Source: an uncultured Serinicoccus sp.
GTDB taxonomy: Bacteria; Actinomycetota; Actinomycetes; Actinomycetales; Dermatophilaceae
Direction of reading: 5' to 3'
Length of the DNA stretch: 64,000 bases
NCBI RefSeq assembly: GCF_947500995.1
Contig: NZ_CANMUA010000001.1
Span: 62,001-126,000, forward strand
In this document: one piece after another, positions 1 through 8,169 of the stretch
How the letters are laid out: each line of letters starts with the position of its first letter
Numbering within the stretch: the stretch's first letter is position 1
Program-made: the position numbers and the translations under genes
Notes under the pieces: model-generated
Databases searched by the model: none
Told to the model about the DNA's origin: nothing
What the model saw: only the letters and a program-made list of their open reading frames with translations

Positions 1-37
1 GGGCGGGCCAGTCGCGGGGAAGGTCCTCGAAGCTCAT
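1..37 (-). CDS. Start of an unidentified protein, cut by the window edge
   Basis: An ATG on the minus strand at 37 opens a frame that stays open to the window edge and reads MSFEDLPRDWPA. A purine-rich stretch lies just upstream. Only twelve residues are visible, so no function can be given. It would lie just downstream of, and in the same direction as, the DUF445 gene, separated by about 85 bases. It could still be a chance frame. Confidence 0.45.
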   Translation of the reverse strand, partial: MSFEDLPRDWPA

Positions 38-122
38 GCCTCAGAGCCTGCCGCGGACCGGCGTCCCCGCGCAGAAGTTGTCCACAGGCCCTGCCCCGAG
101 CCGCCCTCGGCCCGGCGTCGTC

Positions 123-1370
123 TCAGAGCAGCTGGGAGAGCGCGTGGATCGTCACGCCCACGAGCGCGCCGACGACCGTGCCGTTGAGCCGGATGAACTG
201 CAGGTCCCGGCCGACGTGCAGCTCGATCTTGTCCGAGGCCTCCCGGGCGTCCCAGCGGCGGATCGTCCCCGAGATGACCGACGTGATCTCCGGGCCGTAG
301 CGCTGGACGAGGTCCACGACGGTGTCGGCGGTCCAGGCGTCGAGCCGGGCCTGCAGCCGCTCGTCCTCGACCAGCTGCCGCCCGAGCGACTCCAGGGCGG
401 AGGACATCCGCGAGCGCAGCGCGCTGGCGGGGTCCTCCAGCGCGACCAGGACCGAGCTGAGCAGCGTCTCGCCGAGCGCGACGCCGGTGGCGCTCACCTG
501 CGGGTGCTCCAGCACGCGGTCCTTGAGCGACTCGAAGCGCTCCTGGGTGCGCGGGTCCTGCTGCAGGTCGCGGCCGAGGTCGGCCAGGTAGGCGTCCAGC
601 GCGTGCCGCACGGTGTGCTGAGGGTCGTCCTTGACGTCCTTGGCCCAGCGCAGGACCTCGGTGTAGACGCGTCGGGTGACCTGGTCGTTGACCCAGGTCG
701 GTGCCCAGGTGGGCGCACGCGAGCGCACGATCGACTCGACCTGGTCCTGGTGCAGGGCCAACCAGGCGTGCAGCTCACGGGCGAGCAGGTCGACCAGGCC
801 CCGGTGCGAGCCGTCCTCCACGACCCGCTCCAGCAGGTGGCCGGCCACCGGGGACAGCGGCTCGCGTCGGACGCGCGGCAGGATGACGTCGTCGACGAGG
901 ATCCGGATCTCCTCCTCGTCCACCCGCTCGACGGCACGGATGAGGAAGGGCACCGCCTCGGTGACGACCCGCTCCGCGTGCTCGGGCTCGCGCACCCACT
1001 CCCCCAGCCGCCGCACGACCTGCGCGTCGAGGATCTTCTCGCGCAGCACCGGCGCGGTGAGGAAGTTGTCGCTGACGAACTGCTCGAGGCTGTCGCCCAG
1101 GTCGTCCTTGCGGCGGCGCACCAGCGCGGTGTGCGGGATCGGCAGCCCCAGCGGGTGGCGGAAGAGCGCCACCACGGCGAACCAGTCGGCGATCGCCCCG
1201 ATCATGCCCGCCTCGGCGCCGGCGTTGACGTAGGCCCACACGCCGGTCCGGTCGTGGGTGAGGACGTAGATCACCGCCATGAGCACGAGCAGGCCGGTCG
1301 CCACCATCCGCATCTGCCGCAGCCCGGCGCGGCGCGTGGCGTCGTCGAGGCGTGTGCCGGTGCTCTCCAC
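123..1370 (-). CDS. DUF445 family membrane protein
   Basis: A 415-residue protein of the DUF445 (YjiN-like) family, whose biochemical role is unknown. One hydrophobic segment lies near residues 25-42. The family-typical conserved stretch NAGAEAGMIGAIADWFAVVALF-like follows, with the WFAV..LFRHPLG signature around residues 62-77. The long middle is charged and helical, and the C-terminus carries a last hydrophobic segment (NGTVVGALVGVTIHAL). This fits a membrane-anchored protein with a large soluble helical part. It is divergent from the aminotransferase at 1586. Family assignment is firm; function is not known. Confidence 0.85.
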   Translation of the reverse strand: MESTGTRLDDATRRAGLRQMRMVATGLLVLMAVIYVLTHDRTGVWAYVNAGAEAGMIGAIADWFAVVALFRHPLGLPIPHTALVRRRKDDLGDSLEQFVSDNFLTAPVLREKILDAQVVRRLGEWVREPEHAERVVTEAVPFLIRAVERVDEEEIRILVDDVILPRVRREPLSPVAGHLLERVVEDGSHRGLVDLLARELHAWLALHQDQVESIVRSRAPTWAPTWVNDQVTRRVYTEVLRWAKDVKDDPQHTVRHALDAYLADLGRDLQQDPRTQERFESLKDRVLEHPQVSATGVALGETLLSSVLVALEDPASALRSRMSSALESLGRQLVEDERLQARLDAWTADTVVDLVQRYGPEITSVISGTIRRWDAREASDKIELHVGRDLQFIRLNGTVVGALVGVTIHALSQLL

Positions 1371-1508
1371 GCGTCCTCCTGCTCCCTCACGCGGTGGTCG
1401 CCCGTCCGGCCGACCTGCTGACGGTCCAGCCTAAGCCGTCGGGCCACGACCGTTCCGGCAGCAACGGGGCAGACGGCCTCGGCGACGTCCTTCGGGGCCC
1501 TGACCTGC

Positions 1509-1531
1509 AGGCATACCGCGTCGTTATGCCT
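1509..1531. promoter_or_regulatory. Palindrome upstream of the class-V PLP enzyme
   Basis: AGGCATA and TATGCCT form a perfect 7-bp inverted repeat separated by 9 bases, about 55 bases upstream of the ATG at 1586. The position suits an operator. However, both arms also belong to the TATGCC motif that recurs throughout the window, so the palindrome could be a chance pairing of two such motifs. Confidence 0.4.
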
Positions 1532-1585
1532 CGCTCGCCTCCAGGCGCGTTGTGCGGACCGGGGTGGTTCGGCACCCTGGGCGCC

Positions 1586-3313
1586 ATGACCACGCAGAGC
1601 CCGGCGCCACCGACCACGCCGGTGGGCCCCGGTGACCACCCGCTGCTGCGCCGGATCCGGGAGTCGGTCATCGGCGAGGACCACGTCATGAGCACGCCCT
1701 ACGGCCGGCGCCGCGTCACCTACGCCGACTACACCGCCTCGGGCCGTGCCCTCACCTTCATCGAGGACGCCATCCGCGACGTCGTCCTGCCCGGCTATGC
1801 CAACACGCACACCGAGTCCAGCGGCACCGGGCTGCAGACCACGAGGTTGCGCGAGGACGCCCGGGCCGCGATCCGCTCAGCGGTCGGCGGTGACGAGGAC
1901 ACCGTGGTGCTCTTCACCGGCTCGGGGTGCACCGGCGCCATCGCCAAGATCATCGGGGTCCTCGGGCTGCGCATCCCCTCCGTCCTCGAGGACGCCCACC
2001 ACCTGAGCGCGCACATCCCCGCCGAGAGCCGCCCGGTCGTCCTCATCGGGCCGTTCGAGCACCACAGCAACGAGATCCCGTGGCGCGAGAGCATCGCCGA
2101 CGTCGTGCAGGTGGCGATGGACGCCGACGGACACATCGACACCGGCGACCTGCGGGCGACCCTGCAGCGGTATGCCGACCGGCCCCTCGTCATCGGCTCC
2201 TTCTCGGCCGCGTCGAACGTGACCGGCATCATCACCGACACCCACGCGGTCACCGAGGTGCTGCACGAGCACGGTGCGCTGGCGTTCTGGGACTTCGCCG
2301 CCGCCGGGCCCTACGTCGACATCGAGATGACCGCACCCGCCGGCCGTCCGCAGGCCTACAAGGACGCGGTCTTCCTCTCCCCGCACAAGTTCATCGGCGG
2401 CCCGTCGACCCCCGGCGTGCTGGCCGCCCGCCGCGAGCTCTTCGCCAACCGGGTGCCGGACGTGCCGGGCGGCGGCACGGTCGCCTACGTCAACCCGGCC
2501 GAGCACTCCTACCTCGCCGACCCCGAGCACCGGGAGGAGGGCGGCACACCGGCCATCGTCGAGGCGATCCGGGCCGGTCTGGTCTTCCGACTCAAGGAGG
2601 CGGTCGGCGTCGACACCATCCGGGCGCGCGAGGACGAGTTCCTCGGCCGGGCGGTGCGCGCGTGGTCGGCCGAGCCCGACCTCCAGCTGCTCGGAAACCT
2701 TGACGCCGAGCGGCTCTCGATCCTGTCCTTCGTGGTGCGCGGCCGGTCCCAGCCCTACCTCCACCACAACTTCCTCGTCGCCCTGCTCAACGACCTCTTC
2801 GGGATCCAGGCGCGCGGCGGCTGCTCCTGCGCCGGGCCCTACGGGCATACCCTCCTGGGCATCGACACCGACCGCTCGCACGCCTTCCAGGAGCGGATCA
2901 CCCGGGGCTGCGAGGGGATCAAGCCGGGCTGGGTGCGGGTCAACTTCAACTACTTCATCTCCGGCACCGCGGCGGACTACGTCATCGAGGCGGTGCGCCT
3001 GGTCGCCCGCGACGGCTGGCGCCTGCTCGGCGACTACCGCTTCGACGTCATGACCGGTCTGTGGCGGCACCGCGCGGGGGTCGTCGAGCCGCCGGTGCGG
3101 CTCGCCGACATCACCTTCGGGTCCGACGGCGCGGTCACCCTGCCCGCGCCCGGGCCGACCGGTGGCGAGGAGCTGCTCGCCGAGCACCTGGAGGACGCGC
3201 GTCGCCTCCTCGCCGACGCCACCGGGGAGCCGCTGCCCGAGGCCACCGACGAGCAGGCCGGGGCCTCCGACGAGCTCCGGTGGTTCGACCTGCCGGAGGT
3301 ATGCCTGCGCTGA
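1586..3313 (+). CDS. Class-V aminotransferase-fold PLP enzyme, cysteine desulfurase-like
   Basis: A 575-residue PLP-dependent enzyme of the class-V aminotransferase fold (NifS/SufS superfamily). The PLP-binding lysine is in the SPHKFIGGP motif (near residue 264), and a cysteine-containing loop RGGCSCAGPYGH lies near residues 411-422, where desulfurases carry their catalytic cysteine. At 575 residues it is longer than SufS (about 400), with a C-terminal extension of unknown role. ATG 1586 was chosen because the open frame upstream has no convincing start and conservation-like composition begins there. The convergent neighbours are sulfur-transfer genes, so a role in mobilising sulfur from cysteine or a related thiol is plausible but inferred. 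Confidence 0.8.
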   Translation: MTTQSPAPPTTPVGPGDHPLLRRIRESVIGEDHVMSTPYGRRRVTYADYTASGRALTFIEDAIRDVVLPGYANTHTESSGTGLQTTRLREDARAAIRSAVGGDEDTVVLFTGSGCTGAIAKIIGVLGLRIPSVLEDAHHLSAHIPAESRPVVLIGPFEHHSNEIPWRESIADVVQVAMDADGHIDTGDLRATLQRYADRPLVIGSFSAASNVTGIITDTHAVTEVLHEHGALAFWDFAAAGPYVDIEMTAPAGRPQAYKDAVFLSPHKFIGGPSTPGVLAARRELFANRVPDVPGGGTVAYVNPAEHSYLADPEHREEGGTPAIVEAIRAGLVFRLKEAVGVDTIRAREDEFLGRAVRAWSAEPDLQLLGNLDAERLSILSFVVRGRSQPYLHHNFLVALLNDLFGIQARGGCSCAGPYGHTLLGIDTDRSHAFQERITRGCEGIKPGWVRVNFNYFISGTAADYVIEAVRLVARDGWRLLGDYRFDVMTGLWRHRAGVVEPPVRLADITFGSDGAVTLPAPGPTGGEELLAEHLEDARRLLADATGEPLPEATDEQAGASDELRWFDLPEVCLR

Positions 3314-3401
3314 CCTCCCGGCCGCCCCCGGGCGCCCAGCGCGCCGGACTCGGAGCCGCCAGGGTCACATCAACCCCACGAGCACCGACGTGCCGAGATC
3401 T

Positions 3402-3437
3402 TGCGATCTGCCGGGGATATACCCCCGGCAGATCGCA
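3402..3437. terminator. Long hairpin between convergent genes, likely bidirectional terminator
   Basis: A perfect 15-bp stem (arms 3402-3416 and 3423-3437, core GCGATCTGCCGGGG) closes a 6-base loop, ATATAC. It lies between the stop of the PLP enzyme (3313) and the stop of the DsrE2-like gene (3576), which converge. There is no T-run on either side, as is common for actinobacterial terminators. The rest of the 262-base gap shows nothing else recognisable. Confidence 0.65.
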
Positions 3438-3575
3438 TCGTCCCCGCACGACGGTGAGGGCGTGGCCCATGGGGCGGATGTGCACCACTCGGCGGACGCC
3501 CGGCGGCCACCCAGCGACCACCCTGGCCCGGCCGCCCGCCGCCCGCCGCCCGCCGGCCGAACGGGCCCTCAGGCC

Positions 3576-4205
3576 TCAGACGAAGACGATCTGCGCGCCC
3601 TGGGCGATCTCGATGAAGTCGCCGGCGCTGATGACCCCCTCGACACCGGGGTGCAGGTCGGCCTCGAGCATCTTGGCCATGTCGAAGCTGAGCCGGCAGG
3701 CGTACAGGTGCGCGCCGGACGCCTGCAGGAGGTCGAGGAACTCGGGCACCGTGGGGATGTCCTGCTCGGCCATCTGCCGCTTGAGCATGCGGGTGGCCAT
3801 GCCGGTCATCCCCGGCAGGTTGCCGAGCGCCTGCGGCACGGAGGCGTGCTCGAGCCCGGGTCGGAGGCGGCCCAGGTCGTCGAGGTGCATGGCGGTGTTG
3901 CCGGCCATGGTGAAGCGCAGCTTGTCGTTGGTCTTTGTGTTGACGATGTCCAGGCCCCAGAAGGTGAAGAAGAGGTGGACCTCCACCCCCTCACCGAGGG
4001 CGGCGTTGCCCATGATGAGCGCGGGGTAGGCCATGTCGAGGTTGCCCTTGGAGCAGATGAAGGCCATCTTGCGCGGGCCGTCGTAGCTCGTCGTGGTGGT
4101 CACCGCGGAGGACTCGCCGGTCTGCACCGTCCGGGTCGTGCGGGGTGCGTCGCCGAAGTCGGGGAGGATGAAGCCCTCCGGCAGGGTGCTGGTGGTCGTG
4201 GTCAC
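3576..4205 (-). CDS. DsrE2/DrsH-like sulfur-transfer protein
   Basis: A 209-residue member of the DsrE/DsrF/DrsH superfamily (DsrE2 branch), proteins that carry sulfane sulfur on a cysteine in dissimilatory sulfur metabolism. The family pattern MAFICSKGNLDMAYPALI (Cys 51) opens the fold after a flexible Thr/Ser-rich N-terminus. A second cysteine at 170 sits in LYACRLSFDM, the usual position of the sulfur-carrying residue. GTG at 4205 was chosen because AGAGAGG lies 8 bases upstream and the sequence before it is shadow-like. It is the last gene of the sqr operon, 13 bases after the DsrC-like gene. Confidence 0.85.
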   Translation of the reverse strand: MTTTTSTLPEGFILPDFGDAPRTTRTVQTGESSAVTTTTSYDGPRKMAFICSKGNLDMAYPALIMGNAALGEGVEVHLFFTFWGLDIVNTKTNDKLRFTMAGNTAMHLDDLGRLRPGLEHASVPQALGNLPGMTGMATRMLKRQMAEQDIPTVPEFLDLLQASGAHLYACRLSFDMAKMLEADLHPGVEGVISAGDFIEIAQGAQIVFV

Positions 4206-4218
4206 GGGGATCGCCTCT

Positions 4219-4533
4219 CTAGACGCAGCCGACGGGTTTGCGGAGACCGGCCAGCCAGGCCATCTTCTTGGCCGGCTTGCCGGGGTAGAGCCCGAAGAGA
4301 GCCTTGATGTCGAAGCCACCGACGGTCTGCATCCGTCGGAGCGTGGGGGTGACGCCGGTCCGGGCCGAGTCCTCGCGCATGAAGCGCAGCGGAGCCAGGT
4401 GCTCCTCGTCGAGCTCGATCCCGATGAGGGCCGCGAGCTCGGTCGCCAGCTCCTCGCTCCACTGGTCGCGGTCGGTGAGGAAGCCTTCCTCGTCGACGGC
4501 GAAGGAGCGTCCGTTCAGGGTGTTGGTGGGCAT
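4219..4533 (-). CDS. DsrC/TusE-like sulfur carrier
   Basis: A 104-residue protein that covers the whole DsrC/TusE family length. It shows the N-terminal DEEGFL pattern, the central acidic helix and the C-terminal end GLRKPVGCV, in which the penultimate cysteine is the sulfur-binding residue of the family. The second cysteine that true DsrC proteins carry ten residues earlier is a leucine/tryptophan region here, so it resembles TusE-type carriers rather than the DsrC used with sulfite reductase. It sits 5 bases after sqr and probably accepts persulfide sulfur in the same pathway (inference from context). Confidence 0.85.
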   Translation of the reverse strand: MPTNTLNGRSFAVDEEGFLTDRDQWSEELATELAALIGIELDEEHLAPLRFMREDSARTGVTPTLRRMQTVGGFDIKALFGLYPGKPAKKMAWLAGLRKPVGCV

Positions 4534-4538
4534 CGGGT

Positions 4539-5777
4539 TCAGTGCTCCTCCGCCGGCTTCTTGCCGGCCATCGACAGGTGGGCGGTGACGGGCAGCCGGT
4601 GGCCGGGCAGCAGCACCTTCCAGTAGAGCTGCTCGAAGGCGAGCTTGCCCAGGTGGTTGGCGCGCGATGGCGTGAGCAGCCGCATCGGTCCGGCGATCGG
4701 CACCGGGAAGGCGCCCTTGAGGGGTTGGGTGTCGTAGTTGAAGTCGAGCAGCAGCGCCTGCCCGCGTCCGGACTCGACGAAGCAGTTGGCGTGCCCGTCG
4801 AAGGAGTTCGGCAGCGGCCGACCCTCCACGGCGGCCAGGAAGTTGTCGACGAACAGCTCGGTGGCGAAGTGCGCCACCGACCCCGCCTTGGAGGTCGGGA
4901 TGTCGCTCGCGTCACCGAGGACGAAGATCCGCTCGTGCTCCCGGCTGCGCAGCGTGTGCTTGTCCACCGGCACGAACCCGGCGTCGTCGCCGAGCCCGGA
5001 GTCGACGACGAACTGCTGACCGGTGTGCGGCGGCACGGTGACCAGCAGGTCGAAGGGCAGCTCACGGCCGTCGTAGGCGACCAGCCGTCGACGCTCGTCG
5101 TCGATCCGCTCCACGGCGAAGTCGGCGGCGAGACGGATGCTGCGGTCCTCGAGCAGACCCCCCAGCTCGGCGGAGGCCACCGGCTTGGTGAAGGCCCCGT
5201 CCAGCGGTGTCACATAGGTGATGTCGACCTGGTGCCGGATCCGGCGCCGGCGGTAGTGGTCCTCGGCCAGGAAGGCGAACTCCAGCGGCGCGACCGGGCA
5301 CTTGATCGGCATCTCGCTCACGTGCACGAGCAACCGGCCGGAGTCGAAGCGGGCCAGCGCGGCTCTCAGCGCGGTGGCGCCCTCGTGGGTGTAGAACTCG
5401 TGCACCGCCTCGCGCCAGAGCGACCCGTCGGCCATCCCGGGCACGAGGTCCGGACGGGGCACGGCGCCGCTGGCGATGACCAGCCAGTCGTAGTCCAGCA
5501 GGTCACCGCTCTCGAGCTCGACCTGCCGCCGCCCGGGATGGACCAGGCGCACGGCCTCCTGGCGGAAGGTCGCCCGCCCGGGCAGGAAGTCGCGACGGTC
5601 CTTGACGACCCGGTCCGGGTCCATCCAGAACGGCACGAAGAGGTAGCCGGGCTGGTAGTGGTGGTCGACGTCCCGGTCGACCACGGTGATCGACCAGTCG
5701 TGGTCGAGGGCCTTGGCGAGGTGGTTGGCGGCCATGGTGCCCGCGGTGCCCGCCCCCAGGATCAGGAGCCTGTTCAT
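4539..5777 (-). CDS. sqr: Sulfide:quinone oxidoreductase-like flavoprotein
   Basis: A 412-residue FAD enzyme of the SQR/FCC flavoprotein family, which oxidises sulfide to polysulfide and passes electrons to quinone at the membrane. The FAD-binding motif LGAGTAGTMAANHL is at residues 7-20, a second nucleotide-fold signature IASGAVPRPDLVPG near 101-114, and the late FAD motif GDASDIPTSKAG near 288-299. Cysteines at 160 (IKCPVAPLEF) and 332 are candidates for the redox-active pair. The C-terminus is amphipathic, as in monotopic SQRs. It is the first gene of the sqr / DsrC-like / DsrE2-like operon. Confidence 0.88.
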   Translation of the reverse strand: MNRLLILGAGTAGTMAANHLAKALDHDWSITVVDRDVDHHYQPGYLFVPFWMDPDRVVKDRRDFLPGRATFRQEAVRLVHPGRRQVELESGDLLDYDWLVIASGAVPRPDLVPGMADGSLWREAVHEFYTHEGATALRAALARFDSGRLLVHVSEMPIKCPVAPLEFAFLAEDHYRRRRIRHQVDITYVTPLDGAFTKPVASAELGGLLEDRSIRLAADFAVERIDDERRRLVAYDGRELPFDLLVTVPPHTGQQFVVDSGLGDDAGFVPVDKHTLRSREHERIFVLGDASDIPTSKAGSVAHFATELFVDNFLAAVEGRPLPNSFDGHANCFVESGRGQALLLDFNYDTQPLKGAFPVPIAGPMRLLTPSRANHLGKLAFEQLYWKVLLPGHRLPVTAHLSMAGKKPAEEH

Positions 5778-5783
5778 GGCTTA

Positions 5784-5802
5784 ATACTACGCCTTGTCGT
5801 AT
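5784..5802 (-). promoter_or_regulatory. Promoter/operator of the sulfur operon
   Basis: Read on the minus strand, ATACGAC-AAGGC-GTAGTAT is an imperfect inverted repeat (6 of 7 pairs) ending 6 bases before the sqr ATG. The right arm contains TAGTAT, a good -10 element, so the transcript would be leaderless or nearly so. A repressor bound here would block transcription directly. A sulfide- or persulfide-responsive ArsR- or CsoR-type regulator would fit, but none is encoded nearby. Confidence 0.5.
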
Positions 5803-5871
5803 GTCGTGGCGCACCGCGGTCCGCCGCCGTCACGGACACCCTCCGTCCGCCGGGCGCACTAGCGTGGCCGC

Positions 5872-6171
5872 ATGACCGAGGACCCGGACCTGGAGTTCAC
5901 CGGTGAGGTGGTCGAGTGGCGGGGGCCGGCCCCCTTCCACTTCCTCGTCACCCCGCCGGAGGAGAGCGAGTGGCTCACCGAGGTGATGCGGGAGGTCACC
6001 TACGGCTGGGGGATGGTGCCGGTGAGCGGCCGGGTGGGCGGCACCGACTTCACCACGTCGCTGTGGCCGCGACAGGGAGCCTTCTGGGTACCGCTCAAGG
6101 ACGCCGTGCGCCGCGCGGAGGGGATCGAGCTCGGCGACACGGTGACGGTGGGGCTGACCATCCGTACCTGA
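5872..6171 (+). CDS. DUF1905 domain protein
   Basis: A 99-residue protein matching the small DUF1905 fold, with a beta-barrel-like pattern (FTGEVVEWRGPAPFHFLVTP), a GWGMVPVSGRVGGTDFTTSLWP centre and an LGDTVTVGLTIRT end typical of the family. No function is established for the domain. It is divergent from sqr, with about 95 bases between the starts, and ends 120 bases before telA. Nothing ties it clearly to either neighbour. Confidence 0.8.
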   Translation: MTEDPDLEFTGEVVEWRGPAPFHFLVTPPEESEWLTEVMREVTYGWGMVPVSGRVGGTDFTTSLWPRQGAFWVPLKDAVRRAEGIELGDTVTVGLTIRT

Positions 6172-6290
6172 GGATGGTGGCCCCCGTGTGAAAAGGTGGA
6201 ACCCGGGACACAATGGGGACGTCGCACGCGAGTGCGCGCAGGCCCCGGCGGGGGCGGGCGCCCCCGCACCAGGCACCTCGAGGAGAGACG

Positions 6291-7544
6291 ATGACCGACC
6301 AGCCGCAGCCGCTCGCCGCGCCGGAGCCCCAGGCGGACCCCCTGGTGCTCACCGCCCCCTCGCCGTCCGAGCCGGTCGCCCAGACCGCGGCACCACGCAT
6401 GGCGCCCCAGGTCGACCCGGAGGCGATGCCCGCCCTGGACGCCAAGGTGGAGGCATACCTCGCGGGACTCACCCAGACCGAGACCCGGTCGCCGGAGTTC
6501 GCGCAGCGCGCCGCGGACGTGCGGACCATGGGCGACGCCGACATCCGGGCCGCGGCCGAGACCTCGAACCGCCTGCTCAAGTCCCCCGTCCGGGCCATCC
6601 AGCAGGGCGGGGTGTCCAAGGAGTCGAAGGTCGCGCAGACCCTCACCGAGCTGCGGCACACCGTCGAGGACCTCGACCCGGCTCAGGCGACCGGGGTGAA
6701 GAAGTGGTTCGAGCGGCTGCCCTTCTCGGACCGGATGACCAAGTACTTCCAGAAGTACGAGTCCGCCGAGAAGCACCTCGACGCGATCCTGCACGCCCTG
6801 CGCAGCGGCCAGGACGAGCTGGCCAAGGACAACGCGGCGCTCAACATGGAGAAGCAGCAGCTGTGGGAGTCGATGGGCCGGCTCAACCAGTACGTCTACA
6901 TCGCCGAGCAGCTGGACGCCAAGGTCGCGGCGACCATCGCCGAGCTGGACGCCAGCGACCCGGACCGCGCCAAGGCGATGCGCGAGGACGTGCTCTTCTA
7001 CGTCCGGCAGAAGCACCAGGACCTGCTCACCCAGCTCGCGGTGTCCATCCAGAACTACCTGGCGATCGACATCGTCATGAAGAACAACATCGAGCTCATC
7101 AAGGGTGTGGACCGGGCCTCGACCACCACCGTGTCGGCGCTGCGCACCGCGGTCCTCGTGGCCCAGGCGCTCAACAACCAGAAGCTCGTGCTGGACCAGA
7201 TCACGGCGCTCAACCAGACCACCTCGCAGATGATCCAGAGCACCAGCGAGCTGCTGCGGGACAACTCGGTGGCGATCCAGGAGCAGGCGGCCTCCTCCAC
7301 GCTGGGGCTGGAGCAGCTGCAGGCGGCCTTCACCAACATCTACGCCACCATGGACGCGATCGACGAGTTCCGGGTCCAGGCCCTGGACGGCATGTCGCAG
7401 ACCATCGGGGTGCTCGAGGGCGAGGTCGAGAAGTCCCGGACCTACCTCGACCGGGCGCGGCGCACCGACGGTCGGCTGGCCGGCGGGCAGCTGGACCTGG
7501 ACGGGGGACGGCCGGGCGGGTCGCTGTCGTCGGGACCGCGCTGA
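6291..7544 (+). CDS. telA: TelA family toxic-anion-resistance protein
   Basis: A 417-residue TelA (PF05816) protein. After a Pro/Ala-rich N-terminus (residues 1-45) it is almost entirely helical and includes the family's conserved stretches KSPVRAIQQGG, FDRLPF-like WFERLPFSDRMTKYF, and the long region VDRASTTTVSALRTAVLVAQAL. TelA was named from tellurite resistance, but in many bacteria it belongs to stress-response clusters with kinases, VWA and PP2C proteins, as here. AGGAGAGA lies just before the ATG. It opens a ten-gene run to 19419 in which the next gene begins 1 base after its stop. Confidence 0.9.
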   Translation: MTDQPQPLAAPEPQADPLVLTAPSPSEPVAQTAAPRMAPQVDPEAMPALDAKVEAYLAGLTQTETRSPEFAQRAADVRTMGDADIRAAAETSNRLLKSPVRAIQQGGVSKESKVAQTLTELRHTVEDLDPAQATGVKKWFERLPFSDRMTKYFQKYESAEKHLDAILHALRSGQDELAKDNAALNMEKQQLWESMGRLNQYVYIAEQLDAKVAATIAELDASDPDRAKAMREDVLFYVRQKHQDLLTQLAVSIQNYLAIDIVMKNNIELIKGVDRASTTTVSALRTAVLVAQALNNQKLVLDQITALNQTTSQMIQSTSELLRDNSVAIQEQAASSTLGLEQLQAAFTNIYATMDAIDEFRVQALDGMSQTIGVLEGEVEKSRTYLDRARRTDGRLAGGQLDLDGGRPGGSLSSGPR

Positions 7545-7545
7545 G

Positions 7546-8169
7546 GTGGGCTTCTCCGACCTCCTGGACCGGATGCTGGGTCGCCCGGCGCCCGGTGACG
7601 ACCGGCTGGAGCTGCCCGCTCCCCCGACCGCCCAGGACGTGCACGACGCCCTGGGGTCGACCGAGGAGCTGCTGGGCTCCAGCGCGCTGCCCTCGGTCGT
7701 GGTCGCCCGCGGCACCCGCGTCATCGACACCGTGCGCGACACCCTCCCGCGGCTGGAGAAGCTCAGCGGCAGCGACCTGGGCTACACCGTCGTCGCCACC
7801 GCGACCGACTACCTGCCGGAGGCCATCGGGGCCTACCAGCGCCTCCCCCGCCGGTATGCCGACACCCGCCCGGTCGACGGCGCCAAGACCTCTCTCATGG
7901 TCCTCGTCGACCAGCTCGACCTCCTGGGGCTGACGATGGACCGGGTCTTCGACGCGGTCTACCGCCAGGACGCGCAGGAGCTCGTCGCCCAGGGGCGGTT
8001 CATCGCCGAGAAGTTCGGCTCCTCGGGCGCCGGTGGGTCGTTGCGGCTCACCGAGGAGGAGCACCTGCCGGTGCCCGCGCCCGGCGGTCCGGCCGACGCG
8101 CCGGGGGGCGTGGTCGACCGGGCGGACGGGGTGAGCCCGCTGGCACCACCGCAGGGAGGGGAACGATGA
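7546..8169 (+). CDS. Uncharacterised helical partner of TelA
   Basis: A 207-residue protein that I do not recognise. It has no signal peptide or membrane segment. Residues 20-165 look helical, with a conserved-looking core (TAQDVHDALGSTEELL, DYLPEAIGAYQRLPRRYA), and the last 40 residues are Pro/Gly-rich and probably disordered. The GTG start lies one base after the telA stop, and the stop overlaps the ATPase start by 4 bases, so it is surely co-translated. It occupies the position where other TelA operons carry XpaC-like proteins, but I see no clear similarity to XpaC. Confidence 0.75.
   Translation: MGFSDLLDRMLGRPAPGDDRLELPAPPTAQDVHDALGSTEELLGSSALPSVVVARGTRVIDTVRDTLPRLEKLSGSDLGYTVVATATDYLPEAIGAYQRLPRRYADTRPVDGAKTSLMVLVDQLDLLGLTMDRVFDAVYRQDAQELVAQGRFIAEKFGSSGAGGSLRLTEEEHLPVPAPGGPADAPGGVVDRADGVSPLAPPQGGER

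Noticed and set aside
78-86. Perfect TTGTCCACA as part of a replication origin
   Set aside because: It is a single DnaA-box-like site without AT-rich sequence, further boxes or dnaA/dnaN genes.
36-1421. A plus-strand open frame of 461 codons opposite the DUF445 gene
   Set aside because: The minus strand has a recognised family with membrane helices; the plus frame is rich in Arg/Asp/Val runs typical of antisense.
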